A stretch of 64,000 nt of DNA from Hermatobates lingyangjiaoensis (lineage: Eukaryota > Arthropoda > Insecta > Hemiptera > Hermatobatidae). Location of the stretch: contig JAPFBL010000168.1 of assembly GCA_026182355.1 (NCBI GenBank), positions 261,501 through 325,500 of the forward strand. The letters run 5' to 3'. The position numbers and the translations under genes were made by a program. The notes under the pieces were generated by a model that saw only the letters and a list, made by a program, of their open reading frames with translations, did no database searches and was not told the origin of the DNA. Positions 1-10,696 of the stretch are shown one piece after another (within the stretch, counting starts at the first letter, position 1; each line of letters opens with the position of its first letter).

Positions 1-100
1 TTAATAATAATTAATAATAATTTAGATTAATAATAAACTAGAAAAGTTATATTAAATAAAGAGTTGAAAGGGAGTAAGAATTAATAGGGAAGGTATAGTT
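1..100 (-). repeat. PLE-associated 3' region fragment
   Basis: The reverse complement matches the start of the block at 26,991-27,060, sharing the stretch around 'accttccctattaattctta' and then 'caactct'. There it precedes a 166-bp tandem repeat and a hammerhead-like module. The fragment is cut by the window edge and has no coding content. Confidence 0.5.
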
Positions 101-494
101 AGTTAGAAATAAAGAAAAGAATAATAATAATAAATATAATAAGATAATAATATAAAGAATAATAATAATAATAATAATTATATATATATATACGAAAAAT
201 AAGTAAAGGAATTTCTGGAATACTGCAAAGTTGAACAGTCAGACTACAAGATGAGAATTCAAAGCGGTAAATGGCAAACTTCAATTACTTAACAAAAACG
301 GACAGACCCATAATTTACATTATATGTATCATTGACAAATTCAATGTATAAGGTGTGAGTAATTAACGCTAGTTAGATATAACCTTAAAACAGTCAAGTA
401 ACAGATATATCAAATAAAAGAAAATATGTGAATTTATTGATATTTTCTGGACTTCTGGACCACTGATTGTCCAAAATACTAATTTAGTTGTCAA
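101..494. other. AT-rich sequence, nothing recognised
   Basis: Rich in (AAT)n and (TA)n. The only long open frame is a poly-Tyr translation of the repeat. I see no supported gene or element. Confidence 0.5.
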
Positions 495-610
495 GGATTA
501 CGTCCAAATTAATGACATCTTATTTAAGTCTACTTTTCATCAAAAATCCCGCACAATTTTTAGCTAAACGTTGTCTTGAAGTAAGATGTTATTAATTCGG
601 ACCTAATCCT
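495..610. mobile_element. short MITE, TIR GGATTAGGTCC
   Basis: Begins ggattacgtccaaattaatg and ends with the inverted equivalent (cattaattcggacctaatcct form), giving TIRs of about 28 bp that also share 'acatctta'. The interior is under 70 bp, so it is non-autonomous. The same TIR bounds the element at 14,156-14,633, which supports a family. No clear target duplication is visible and the superfamily is unknown. Confidence 0.65.
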
Positions 611-954
611 CGAGAACAAAATTAAAATAAAAAAAAGTCCTCTACATGTGACACACTCTAAATATTTAGTTAATTGTAGTCATCTTAATTGATTTAAACT
701 TGAATTGCAGGCATTAGGGCGGTGATTGAAACAGCGGTAAGTACTGAGAGGTGCACGTTGGTGATTGGTTGAGCAAATGAAGCAGACTTGCAGCTTGTCA
801 CGAACGTGTCAATCCCCCTTCGACCAAAGCCATAAACCTGAGCAAAACAACTGATAATCTTGCTGTAATGAGAGTCCTTTAATGAACACTACATGAGCGG
901 TAATTTATAATACCACATAGTATGTTTATATACATACATAGTATATTTAGAAAA
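611..954. other. unassigned sequence
   Basis: Less AT-rich around 710-850. No long frame, no terminal repeats and no match to other parts of the window were seen. Confidence 0.4.
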
Positions 955-1110
955 ATAACAAGGTTTCACAATAAATATGTGAAATAACAATCAATGATCA
1001 AATTTTCCCACAATATGACATGGGAAAAAAAAAAGTCTAAGATCTTTCATCCATAACAAACGGTCTTCGTCAGAGTCAAAAACCCAACTGACTTTTTGGG
1101 TTTTAGTATT
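955..1110 (-). mobile_element. PLE-type terminal module, family 1 (hammerhead-like core 1035-1077)
   Basis: On the minus strand it reads GGGTTTTTGACT, CTGACGA, AGACCG-loop-CGGAT, GAAAGATCTT, AGAC, then a tail ending 'gtgaaacctt'. Copies with the same order lie at 10,384-10,675, 36,485-36,605 and 63,895-63,985. Here one stem II pair and one stem I pair are broken, so this is a decayed copy. Confidence 0.6.
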
Positions 1111-1180
1111 TTTTTATAGTATATTTAGACAATGCTACTTTCTGCAAATACATAACATATGTATAGGTTATACATAATAT

Positions 1181-1276
1181 GATAGTGATGATAGGTGATG
1201 ATAGGTGATGATAGTGATGATAATGATGATGGTGATGATAATGATAATAGTGATGATAGATGATGATAGTGATGAG
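1181..1276. repeat. degenerate (TGATGA)n microsatellite
   Basis: Imperfect tandem of gatgat/agtgat units with interspersed taa variants over about 95 bp. Confidence 0.85.
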
Positions 1277-2395
1277 ATAACCTGAAATGAGTCAGGTCTA
1301 ATATTCAAACAACACCTTTCCTTTATTTATATAGATTTAAATATGATAATTTAAATGACTGATAAGGTATAGATAACACAGCTCATAAACATGGACGTTT
1401 TTTCAGACGGGTTGAATAAGAGACCAAAGTTATAACCAGGCCTGAAAGTTTATTCTAATAATGAAATTTTAAGTGATTAATTTTAAAGGATGATCGATCG
1501 ATAAATTGATATTTTTGAGACTACTAAAACAGTGTGAACTGGGTATACATGTTTGATGATTATCATCCTGGATTCTCCTAATACCATTGAGAATTCGATT
1601 AAAATGATCTATAAAGCTTTTGTTGTACATAATACAAAATGAAGCCTAAGTTTTGGTCTCAAGAGATGAAATAATGCATTAGAATAAACCATTTATTTAA
1701 AATTTAACCCATATTAAATTAGTGGTTATAATTTTTTTTGTCTAAAATTTGAAACAATTGACTTAAAGTAGATCATTATTAATAATTTGACAAAGTTGTT
1801 TTTTGTTTTTTTTTAATAAAACAACTTCTAATAAAATTTTTTTTTAATACACTGGTATTTTAGAGATCTGGTATCATAAAATTTAGTTGGAGTGAGATTT
1901 TTTAAAACTTAATCTAAAAATCAACTATCATTATCAAAGATTGTTCTTGAATAGCTGGACCGTAATCATTCGCATGAAATGGTGAATAACATATATTCTA
2001 AGGATTATTCAGCACATACTTCTTAATACGAATGTTTTGTATGTATTTACGCAACATTAACTTCATCATCTTCATCACGACAATGGCTATAAATAAAACT
2101 AGTCGATCATACATTCGAAGAGCAGACAACGCTTATAAAAAACATTACGATAAATAATAACAATAATTAAATAGATAATTAAATACTATAATAAGTAACT
2201 GTGGCTTTCAAAGTCTTTGGTCAAACCCAAAATTAATATAACTCGACTCTTTTTGTGTGCTGATGAAATTTTTATACAACAAAAATATATATTTTAAACA
2301 TTGTATAAGATAAGAAGAATGTATGGGGAAGAGATATTAGTGAATATTTGAAGAAGTTGAGACGTTACCACGTGAAACTCCACAAGCTGTAATAA
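1277..2395. other. AT-rich sequence, nothing recognised
   Basis: No supported frame, terminal repeats or tandem structure. Poly-T tracts occur near 1800-1850. Confidence 0.4.
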
Positions 2396-2490
2396 TCCAT
2401 TTTCATATTGTTTATTTGTTGATGTTTATATTTGTTTCTTATTATCATTTTTTTGTAGGTCTATGAAGAAGGTACTAAAATAACTTTTTT
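2396..2490 (+). mobile_element. PLE-type module piece with intron-acceptor-like end
   Basis: Shares 'catattgtttat', 'tttcttattatc' and a T-rich tract ending TTTTTTTGTAG followed by GTCTATGAAGAAGG with 26,633-26,710. The T-run plus AG just before the CTATGAA core resembles a 3' splice site. The match ends near 2490, so this copy is truncated. Confidence 0.45.
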
Positions 2491-2575
2491 CATAGTAATC
2501 AAGTAATCAAACGTTGACATTGAGAGTTTTATTTTAAACCTTTTATCTATCACACGGTTAATATATTATTATGTT

Positions 2576-2577
2576 TG

Positions 2578-2611
<34 letters not shown>

Positions 2612-2735
2612 AGTAATAAATTATCGACCCTGTGATGGATAAAAATAACTAACAAAATGAATTGGTATGTAGACCCTTGATAAAGAGTTTAAATAAAATC
2701 GAAACGTTGGCAATGAGAGTTTGACTAATAGTTGA
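2576..2735 (+). mobile_element. PLE-type module, family 3 (GAAACGTTGG), with (TA)n
   Basis: (TA)n at about 2580-2607 is followed by a decayed leader and then 'taaaatcgaaacgttggcaa tgagagttt'. The same GAAACGTTGGCAATGAGAG segment occurs near 19,180, 27,860, 37,815 and 55,845. The 5' half of the stem is lost here. Confidence 0.5.
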
Positions 2736-3115
2736 TCAAAGTGATCGCATCCCTATTCACCTTTATTAGTTATATATATATATATATATGCATGTATATA
2801 AATGAAAATACTTAACAGTCCAAACCGTACAGATAAATAACTGAAAAAAAAAACACATAAAGAACGAGAACACTTACCCGACCAATTTTTCGAACCGAAG
2901 TTCGACATCAGGAAGAGAGTAGATGGGAAGAAGAAGAGGTTTGTGCATTCAAGATTCTGGATGGAAGGCGACTCCATCAGAATTTTGAACACACGTACCT
3001 CTTCTTCTTCTTCCCTTTTACTCGCTTCCTGATGGCGAACTTTGGTTCGAAATATTGATCCAGTAATTGTTTTCGTTCATTATGTGTACTTTTTTTTTCA
3101 AATATATATATATAA
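2736..3115. mobile_element. foldback pair of family-2 modules with (TA)n borders
   Basis: Two copies of one module face each other. The minus-strand copy has its core at 2884-2911 (CTGATGT, GAAC/GTTC stem, GAAAAATT). The plus-strand copy is at 3029-3057 (CTGATGG, C, GAAC-TTTG-GTTC, GAAATATT). Both are preceded by 'cctcttcttcttc'-type sequence. (TA)n lies at 2771-2789 and 3099-3113. Such inverted pairs are a known arrangement of PLE terminal repeats. Confidence 0.6.
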
Positions 3116-3431
3116 ACTTTAACACATAGGAAAGAACAGAGGAAGTCACTACATGACTGACTTTGATATATCGACATCCGTAGGAAGAAGTGCGAAGTGC
3201 TGGCGTTGAGAAGCAAACTGCAACTGGCCTCCAGAGTAACTCGTAGAACTACTGCAATGCCCCATCGGAGGAGAGGAATAATAGAAATCCCTCCAATATT
3301 TATTTATAAGTTAAAATTTATAAAGAAGATAAAAAATATGTTATGAAATAATAATGAAGACAACAGAAAGTATGCAAATAAAATGAAAAAAAGAAAAAGA
3401 ATAAACAATGAGAATCAATAAAATAATAATA

Positions 3432-3469
<38 letters not shown>

Positions 3470-4343
3470 AAAAAAATAATAATAATTAACGGTAGAGGTT
3501 AAGACCAGGAGAAGAGCGAGCCCCAAGGAGGCATATAAATGTCTCTTCAGAAGCTCTAAGGGTGACCATAAAGGGGAAGGAAAGATCGAGGGAATGGGAT
3601 CTTAGGTATTAAAGTAGCTCCAGATATTACGGTTTCAATTAGTGTTTCATGCTATCTTTTACGGTGATACTATTTATTTGTTTTTAAGTTATTCAATTGG
3701 TAAAATTAAAAATTGGTACTTTATGAATATCACTTGTTACTTATTTATATTAACCAGACATTTTATCAACCACATTATAAGTTTTTTATATTACCGTACC
3801 GTGAGACAACCATCCATTATACCATGAAATACATCTGAAAATGTGTTTGATTCGGGTTAATTTTTTACATTTAACATTTTATTTTTATAAAATATAATGA
3901 TAACTCATTAGAACATTTTAATTTTTTTTTATTAAACCTCCAAATAATATTATTTCTCTTAAAACATTTCTAACTCAAAGCAAACAATGTATATAAATAC
4001 ATACAAATCCGACCAGTAGGGCAGGTGATTCATTATACCAAAACGAAATTTCAGTTTTTATAGCTATATCACACTTTGCAAAAATTAGAATTTTATGAAT
4101 TTTTTTATAATTTGCCAATTTTAGGATTAATTTTTTTAACAATATTTCATGGTTCTATTAGCGTTAAAAAAATATTTTCTGAATTTGTAAAGTATACATC
4201 CCTTAACTTGTCCTCATATAAAGTGTTATTTTTAGATATTACAATGAAATATCCAGGTAAAAAATTCTAATAAACATTTCAGGCTCTATTAACTGTTATT
4301 ATGAATTAAATGACGTATTCATTTCAGAATAAAGTATTATCAT
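3116..4343. other. AT-rich sequence with (TA)n
   Basis: Contains (TA)n at about 3437-3465. The stretch 3490-3610 is less AT-rich and purine-rich but has no recognisable frame. Frames near 3642-3827 and 4076-4270 are hydrophobic AT-rich translations without homology cues. Confidence 0.4.
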
Positions 4344-4600
4344 CTATATAAAAAGTTCGTGAGTTTGTTTGTTTGTTCACCCATTAACCGTGGAGATCGA
4401 GACCTGAAATTATTATAAACTTTACTTTTGTTATGATTGGCTTTATTGTAGTTGTATTACATAATAACAAATCGTATTAAGGGGTCAGGGTAGCTCAGTG
4501 GCTTGCATACTCGCCTCGACTTTCTACAATATTATTTTTCATTAGGGGAGCAGGGTACTCTATAATATATAATAAACTATTACATTAGAAGTTAAAAATG
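4344..4600 (+). mobile_element. Helitron-like 5' end with a tRNA-like segment
   Basis: Starts at an A|TC junction with TCTATATAAAAAGTTCGTG, then repeated GTTT units and 'gttcaccc'. This resembles the 5' ends of animal Helitrons (TC followed by TATATA). Related ends in reverse orientation lie at about 10,200 and 41,738. At 4486-4520 there is a tRNA-like A-box segment (TAGCTCAGTGG). The 3' end (hairpin plus CTRR) was not located. Confidence 0.45.
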
Positions 4601-5369
4601 AATAATTTTAGAAACCAACTTGAAACAACTGTCAGATAAAATACGAATGTTTTAAGATAATACTGTTATTTTCATTAATGTTATTTTAAGTTGGGTAAAT
4701 AAATTGGATATTTTAATTTACAAGTTTTCTTTGTTTTAAATATATTTGATTGTGTACGAGTGTACGATTGATACTCGTATATAACTTGAATTGATGTTTT
4801 ATTTATTTATATCATAAAATAAATGTTTTTTTTTTTACTTTTAAATGATTTTTATTTTGCTAAATATACTTACTGTGTATACATCTTGAATCATGTTAAA
4901 AGTACTATATCAAAAGCTTGGGCCATATAATAATCTGTTTCCGTGCTTTAATAACAAGAAACAACAATTGAAATTACCCCTGTCAATCATGCTCAATAAA
5001 TTAATTTCAATAACTATTGTTATAATTTCTAAGTGACACAAAGGGTCACGGGTAGTCTAGCATAATCATATTACCTAATTATAATGACTTGAATTTATAA
5101 TTGTAATTTAATTACACCAATTAGACGTGCCCAATTATATCTCAATAACTTTATACTATTGTTTATGTCCTAGCGTGGCACAAGCAGGTAGTTACTAGCT
5201 TGATAATATATCAGATAAAAGGCGTTCATTAAAACACAACTGCTCAGTTGACAAACACGCTGCACTTCTACGGCTTCTGCTGGCAAACAAGCTATCTTGT
5301 AGGGACTCATCGTTTAGTTTGATCCATTTCCTGCTCCATGTAAACATTTGACACATGAAATAGTATTAA
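4601..5369. other. AT-rich sequence, nothing recognised
   Basis: No frame or repeat structure recognised. It runs into the tandem array that follows. Confidence 0.35.
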
Positions 5370-5857
5370 AAACAAAAACAGTGTTCTCTTTCCTTTCTCA
5401 TCTTTACAGTTCTTCATTAGTATTTAATAAAAACCTGTTCTCTTTCCTTTCTCATCTTTACAGTTCTTCATTGGTATTTAATAAAAACCTGTTCTCTTTC
5501 CTTTCTCATCTTTACAGTTCTTCATTGGTATTTAATAAAAACCTGTTCTCTTTCCTTTCTCATCTTTACAGTTCTTCATTGGTATTTAATAAAAACCTGT
5601 TCTCTTTCCTTTCTCATCTTTACAGTTCTTCATTGGTATTTAATAAAAACCTGTTCTCTTTCCTTTCTCATCTTTACAGTTCTTCATTGGTATTTAATAA
5701 AAACCTGTTCTCTTTCCTTTCTCATCTTTACAGTTCTTCATTGGTATTTAATAAAAACCTGTTCTCTTTCCTTTCTCATCTTTACAGTTCTTCATTGGTA
5801 TTTAATAAAAACCTGTTCTCTTTCCTTTCTGATCTTAACAGTTCTTCATTGGTATTA
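5370..5857 (+). repeat. 54-bp tandem array, about nine copies
   Basis: Near-identical 54-bp units; the last one is diverged. Because 54 is divisible by three, one frame stays open for 170 codons (5348-5860) and reads as an 18-residue repeat rich in Ser, Leu and Phe. Each unit contains a pyrimidine tract ending in TTTACAG. Nothing suggests the frame is a real protein: it has no conserved partner and lies in a gene-free setting. Near identity implies recent amplification. Confidence 0.9.
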
Positions 5858-6549
5858 TAGAACTGTGATTTAGGTTTCACCATTGTTTTTTTTTTTCTTC
5901 GTTTAGATCTTGTACTCCACATCAGAGCACCTGCAATAATTCTGACCTTTAAAAGAGTATTGACCTAGGCGCAAAAAGACCACTGACCTCATCAAGTAGG
6001 TGGTAAAAATTCCTTAGTCACAGTTAAACTTAGCAATGACAGTGAGTCACCTCTGCACAATAGCAGTGAATTAATGCACACCTAACTTACTAAGTCCCAA
6101 GTAATTCAGAAAACACATTTTTACCAAAAATATCCTAAAACTAATTAATAAAGTGCAGTTTTCTGTTTTTTTTCTATAATTGTTTAATATTATATATATA
6201 TATATATTGTTATCTTTTCATGACAACAGCGTTGAAATATTAAAGAATGGTCACAGTGTATTGTTTTCTTGTTTTAATGTATATATATTAAGGAAATGCC
6301 AAATTAAATTGAAAGATAAAAAAGTTCTAAATCCCTTGAAGACAGTTTTTTGTCAAAGAGATGACTAAAAAGAGGATAGAGAAGGTATTAATATAGGAAA
6401 TAAAGGGGAACGGATAAGGATAGAAGGGAAGAAAGAACGCCTTTAATCTAGTTAATATTACTGGACAGTTAGAGTAGGGAATCCGTTAAGATGTCACAAT
6501 CTCAACGACAGCCAGCTGATGTAATTTGAACATACCAGAACTCATAACA
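5858..6549. other. AT-rich sequence, nothing recognised
   Basis: Includes a short (TA)n at 6190-6208. No supported gene. Confidence 0.35.
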
Positions 6550-6860
6550 CAAAAAGAAAATAATTCTGAAGTAAAATGAATAAACAAACAAATGTCTCCA
6601 CACAAATGAAGTTTTATTCAACAACAACAACGCATTTCAAACACTTTGTGTTCATCATCATAACCACTGGAGAGAGTTTTTTTCACTGGACCAACCCTTC
6701 AGCACCACATCCTTGGTGCCTTCCTGCTGATGAACACAAAGTGTTTGAAACGCGTTGTTGTTGTTGAATAAAACTTCATTTGTGTGGAGACTTTTATTTG
6801 TTTATCTATTTTACCTCAGAATGAGTAAATACCACACAATTACGGATTGCACAAATAATG
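6550..6860. mobile_element. foldback pair of family-5 modules (GAAACGCGTTG)
   Basis: The inverted arms, about 6550-6665 and 6725-6835, share 'gaataaaacttcatttgtgt' and 'ggagac'. The plus arm has CTGATGA (6727-6733), an ACAC/GTGT hairpin and TTGAAACGCGTTG. The minus arm mirrors it with GAAATGCGTTG (6629-6660). The right flank 'atgagtaaatacc' recurs near 22,345, 29,970 and 50,810 as a family tail. The interior is about 60 bp. Confidence 0.65.
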
Positions 6861-7109
6861 ATTTAAAGAAAATAATTTTATGTTTGTTGATTGAGTGTTG
6901 ATAAAATATTCCTTTAGCATGATCCCAATCCATAGTATCATTAAACAGGTTAGTGTGTTTAAATAAAACACTGGGTGATTTTTTTCTCCTTATACTGTAG
7001 TAGTCTTGTTAAATTCTAATTGCTAGAACCTTATCAGTTTGCACAATATAGCATACATTCATGGAAAGAGTTTGCTTGCAAACATATGCAAAGAATTTTA
7101 TAAATGCAA
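6861..7109. other. unassigned AT-rich sequence
   Basis: Nothing recognised. Its last 8 bases belong to the target duplication of the next element. Confidence 0.35.
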
Positions 7110-7117
7110 CTTCATCC

Positions 7118-8178
7118 CAGTGCGTAGCAAAGGGGGGGGGGGGGGCACCCCAGGCAGTACATACCAGGGAGCGTTATTTTGAAATGGTAAAAATAGAAAA
7201 ATTTGCAATAAAACAAATACCAAGCAGATAATATTGTAATAGTCTCGTTTTAAATAGGATAGCGGAGGAGTGGCACGTGCCAGGGGGAAGGCATTTTGAG
7301 GGGGTAAAAATAGAAAATAGAAAAAAATTAAAACAATAGAAAGCTAACAACAAATCTATAACTTTATACCAAAAATGTGCTTTTAAGGACGTAATTGTTT
7401 TTATGACTTGTGTTTTTAATACTATTTTAAAACGGATTCTTCAACTGTAATATTTGCAAAATAAAAATAAATTGATTTTAAATTTTTCAAAACTAGTTTT
7501 TTAAAGGGGTTATGACCTGTTTTGGTATTATATCGCGCTCCCAGCTTGTTCAGCCGTATCGCGGATTATAACATCAAAAAAGACTGAGGCCTTTTTGACG
7601 TGAAAGCTCTTTTGCCCGATCTCGGGAGCTACAAGCTCTAGCCAAGGATAGAGACAAACATAACCTCCGAGTTACGCCTTAGGTGGACCGCGCGGAGGCG
7701 AGCTTCCACGACCCTACATCACACAAAATAAAAACTAATGTCATGCAACAAAATATACAAGAAACCGGATAAAAAAAAATTACACTTCAAAACCAAACTA
7801 AATTAACATATGATTATTAAACAGAACAAAATAAAGTTCATTCTTCTATATGGTGTTCAGGTAAGGTTTACTCCTGCAGTCTTCCTGACTCTTACTAAGT
7901 CATAAACAAACTTCAGGAATTCATCCTTGTATCTCGTGAGTGCCATCCACAAACATGCCTGCATTCGTTTCACATTGAAAGCGTTCTCTCGCGTATCTGG
8001 GGCATACTTCCAGAATGTGTGACACACTCTCTGAGGGAGCTCCACAGATGCAGCTGTCATCCTCCCGCCTCTTGAATCTGAAGAGGTATGCCTCAAAATC
8101 TCCATGTCCTGAGAGAACCTCTGACCACTTAACATCTTATGGCCACTCCGGGTGGTAAAAATAGTCGCCACGCCACTG
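7118..8178. mobile_element. hAT-like element, 8-bp target duplication
   Basis: Left end CAGTGCGTAGC, right end (reverse complement) CAGTGGCGTGGC. Flanks are cttcatcc (7110-7117) and cttcatct (8179-8186), an 8-bp duplication typical of hAT transposons. A G14 run (7132-7145) lies just inside the left end. A motif near 7140-7195 recurs near 7275-7320. No hAT transposase is visible; instead the right half holds LINE-like sequence on the minus strand. Confidence 0.65.
7505..8160 (-). pseudogene. non-LTR retrotransposon C-terminal fragment (R1/LOA-like) plus GC-rich 3' region
   Basis: One minus-strand frame reads ...LSGHGDFEAYLFRF..., then CICGAPSESVSHILEVCPRY, then ARERF. This resembles the C-terminus of R1/LOA/I-type LINE ORF2 proteins, where a 'TGHG-F--YL-RF' motif precedes a Cys/His cluster and 'C--Y'. 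The frame soon hits stops (after about EIQG), and an alternative frame gives the misleading 104-residue open frame at 7857-8171. GC-rich sequence at 7505-7720 may be the 3' UTR. It sits inside the hAT-like element, so it was nested or captured. No active retrotransposon remains. Confidence 0.6.
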
Positions 8179-8186
8179 CTTCATCT

Positions 8187-8675
8187 CTATTCAATGAATG
8201 CTTTATCAAACAGCTTTTTTGAAATAATCACCATTCTTTAATAATAGTTGAATAATCACAAGAGGTAAACTAAAAGGCAAAACTAGAATTGTTCTATGAA
8301 ATCAAGAAAAACCTTTGAATGTTTCAAAATAGAAGAGACTACCTCGATTGCCTGCTCTAAAAGGATGTAGGAATAGGACTTTTTGTACAACCCTCTAAAA
8401 ATACATCTTTTAATATTAATACAGTGAAAAAGAAAAAAAATGAATATAAGTAGTCCAATGGATTGGCTTTCTTTAAACACATTCCAACTTACCACAGTTC
8501 CTTTTAAACAAACCATCTAAAGAATGGTTATGTTTCATTCCTTTCAGTTTCTATGGATAATTTTATGCTTGAAAGAAAGTGATTAATTTTTTTACATAAC
8601 CTTGAACAACAATAGAGACTGCACAATAGTTACTCCCAAATCAGAACAGTCGGAGTTTTGCCCCTACTGCATACC
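8187..8675. other. unassigned sequence
   Basis: No supported gene. The minus-strand frames at 8283-8516 and 8641-8868 have no motif, and the second crosses into the inverted-repeat element. Confidence 0.35.
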
Positions 8676-9952
8676 TTAAAAAATTCTTTTTAATTAAATA
8701 TTTGCGTAATATAAGCACTGGTAATAAAGTAAAGCATAGAACCAGAGTAGCCCAGTGGTTTACGTGCTCGCCGATAACAGTAGCGCAAATATATTGTAAA
8801 TAAATGTATAAATCAAGATTTTCAATTAAAAATTTGAATAACATAAACAATGGGAATAAAGTAAACAATGGTATAACGCCAGGGTAGCCGGTGGCTTGTC
8901 TTTCATAAAGAATTATAAATGTGTTTTTTTTTCAAAAAAAATATTCCATATCGTTTAAAGTGTTTTACAAACTAGTTTAAGCTACTTATTACAGGATTTT
9001 TTTTGCTCCATAAATAGTTGTATCACATGGTACTTTAAAACATGTTTTTACTTTTTATATTAAATCTCGATATGGTTTTTACCATGAATTACTGATATTG
9101 TACGCATCAGTATCCTTGGAAGGAAGAGAAGGAACAAATTTTGAAGTAACAGTGTACAGAGTGCACAAAATTCAAAAAATGCCTTACGTTTTTTTACGTT
9201 TACGAAGGGAATGGAACTCGGGTAACAGTTCTAGTGGTTCTAGTGGTCACTGATCTGAGTGGTTGTACCCAAACATCCGACCAAACAAAGAAGACCGTAT
9301 GGGCCGACGTTTTTGACCCGCAAAGGGATATTTTTCCACTCTATCAATGTATCAATCATCAAGAATGTTTGTAAACTAATATCTGGAATAGAATACCAAA
9401 AATTGCAATATTCAAATCACTCATAGGAGGTGTCATCAAAACGTAAAGACATTTTTTGAATTTCGAGCGCTCTATACACTATTATTTCAAAATTTGTTTG
9501 TTCTTTTCCCTCCAAGTATACTGATGCGTACAATATCAGTAATTCTAGGTAAAACCATATCGAAATTTAAAAAAAGCAAAAACATGTTTTAAAGACCATG
9601 CAATACAACTACCATATTGATGGAGCAAAAAAGAATCCTGCAATAAGTAGCTTATGCTAGTTTACAAAACAGTTTAAACGAAATAGAATATAATTTTTTT
9701 GAAAAAAAAACCACATTTATAATTCTTTATGAAAGACAAGCCACTGGCTACCCTGACGTTATACCTTTACTTTATTCCCGTTGTTTATGTTATTCAAATT
9801 TTGAATTGAAAATTTTTATGTTTACATTTATTTATAATATATTTGCGCTGCTGTCAGCGGTGAGTACGCAAGCCACTGGGCCACTCTGGTTCTATACCTT
9901 ACTTTATTACCAGTGCTTATATTATGCAAATATTAAATTAGAAAGAATTTTT
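8676..9952. mobile_element. long terminal inverted-repeat element with ~500-bp arms
   Basis: Arms at about 8676-9196 and 9437-9952 are inverted copies, for example 'gatattgtacgcatcagtat' against 'atactgatgcgtacaatatc' and 'ctacttattacaggatt' against 'aatcctgcaataagtag'. The centre is about 240 bp without a recognisable frame. Each arm carries two tRNA-like A-box fragments (gtagcccagtgg near 8746, gtagccggtgg near 8884, and their complements near 9740 and 9870). The right side continues into a Helitron-like end. No transposase is seen, so the class is uncertain (foldback element or inverted duplication of a Helitron-like repeat). Confidence 0.75.
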
Positions 9953-10190
9953 TTGTTGATTTATACATAATACTATGCTAATCTCCCCATTAATGTGAGT
10001 TTACTTTCTCCATACTCCATACATTGGGAAATATCAGAATACTTCAGTATAAAAGTATATTTTTTTAAATTTTTCGAATTAAATAAATATTTTCTTTTAT
10101 TTAACATTATTTAGGTAATAAATAATATATATTATAATTTTAAGTCTCTATCTCCACGGGAAATGGGTGAACAAACAAGCAAACTCATGA

Positions 10191-10230
<40 letters not shown>
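9953..10230 (-). mobile_element. Helitron-like 5' end (reverse) running into (TA)n
   Basis: 'tctctatctccacgggaaat gggtgaac' followed by aaacaagcaaactcatgaac and then (TA)n matches the reverse complement of 4344-4430 and parallels 41,640-41,742. The terminal TCTATATA has merged with the (TA)n at 10,196-10,229. Confidence 0.45.
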
Positions 10231-10231
<1 letters not shown>

Positions 10232-10383
10232 TTTTAAATACTGGATGTCTGTTTCCACTTGATTTAATTTTGTCTTATATTTTTCCAAAATACGAAATTA
10301 AATCAAGTGGAAACAGACATCCAGTTTTTAAAAGCATGTATTGAAGAAGGACTGCTCCCAACTTTTACAAATATATATATATA
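10231..10383 (+). pseudogene. PLE N-terminal ORF fragment (EEGLLPTFTNI) with a hairpin
   Basis: The plus strand encodes VETDIQFLKACIEEGLLPTF then TNIY, running straight into (TA)n. The same LLP-x-(Y/F)-TNI ending is found at 18,110-18,240, 38,453-38,600 and 39,885-40,110. The block 10,231-10,268 is an inverted copy of 10,299-10,336, so the coding piece folds on itself. A short 'FL--C--EG-IP' segment near the N-terminus is typical of Penelope-like element proteins; I infer that family from this motif and the adjacent terminal modules. Confidence 0.5.
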
Positions 10384-10675
10384 TAAAGATTTCACATAAA
10401 CACGTGAAATAACATTCAATGATCAAACCACAATAAGAAAATGGGAAAACAAGATTAAGATCTTTCAACCGTAACAAGCGGTCTTCGTCAGAGTCAAAAA
10501 CCCAACTGAAACACTAGATGCAGAAAACATCTGGTGAATGTTCACCAGAACATTACCAGATGTTCTCTGCATCTAGTGTTTCAGTTGGGTTTTTGACTCT
10601 GACGAAGACCACTTGTTACGGTTGAAAGATCTTAGTCTTGTTTTCCAATTTTCTTATTGTGGTGTGATCATTGAG
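10384..10675. mobile_element. tail-to-tail foldback pair of family-1 PLE-type modules
   Basis: The minus-strand copy (10,384-10,525) and plus-strand copy (10,540-10,675) are inverted near-identical arms meeting in 'catctggtgaatgttcacca'. Each has 'ctagtgtttcagttgggttt', a hammerhead-like core (10,453-10,494 minus; 10,595-10,637 plus), then 'cttattgtgg' and 'gatcattga', bordered by (TA)n on both sides. This is the best-preserved family-1 pair in the window. Confidence 0.75.
10595..10637 (+). ncRNA. hammerhead-like ribozyme motif (family 1)
   Basis: Stem I GACT (10,595-10,598) pairs with AGTC (10,634-10,637). The core CTGACGA (10,599-10,605) is followed by AG, then ACC...GGT as stem II, then T and GAAA (10,624-10,627). 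The next bases make the palindrome AGATCT, then T as the predicted cleavage-site base. Other copies have an ACCG/CGGT stem; this one has A in place of the last G. Two extra bases after the core and one before GAAA depart from the canonical hammerhead, so self-cleavage is uncertain. Confidence 0.45.
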
Positions 10676-10696
10676 ATATATATACATATATATATA

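Noticed and set aside
5348..5860. 170-residue repetitive protein
   Set aside because: The frame stays open only because the 54-bp unit is divisible by three; no other coding evidence.
8676..9952. Assembly artefact (false inverted duplication)
   Set aside because: The arms differ at many positions, so they are diverged genomic copies rather than an artefact.
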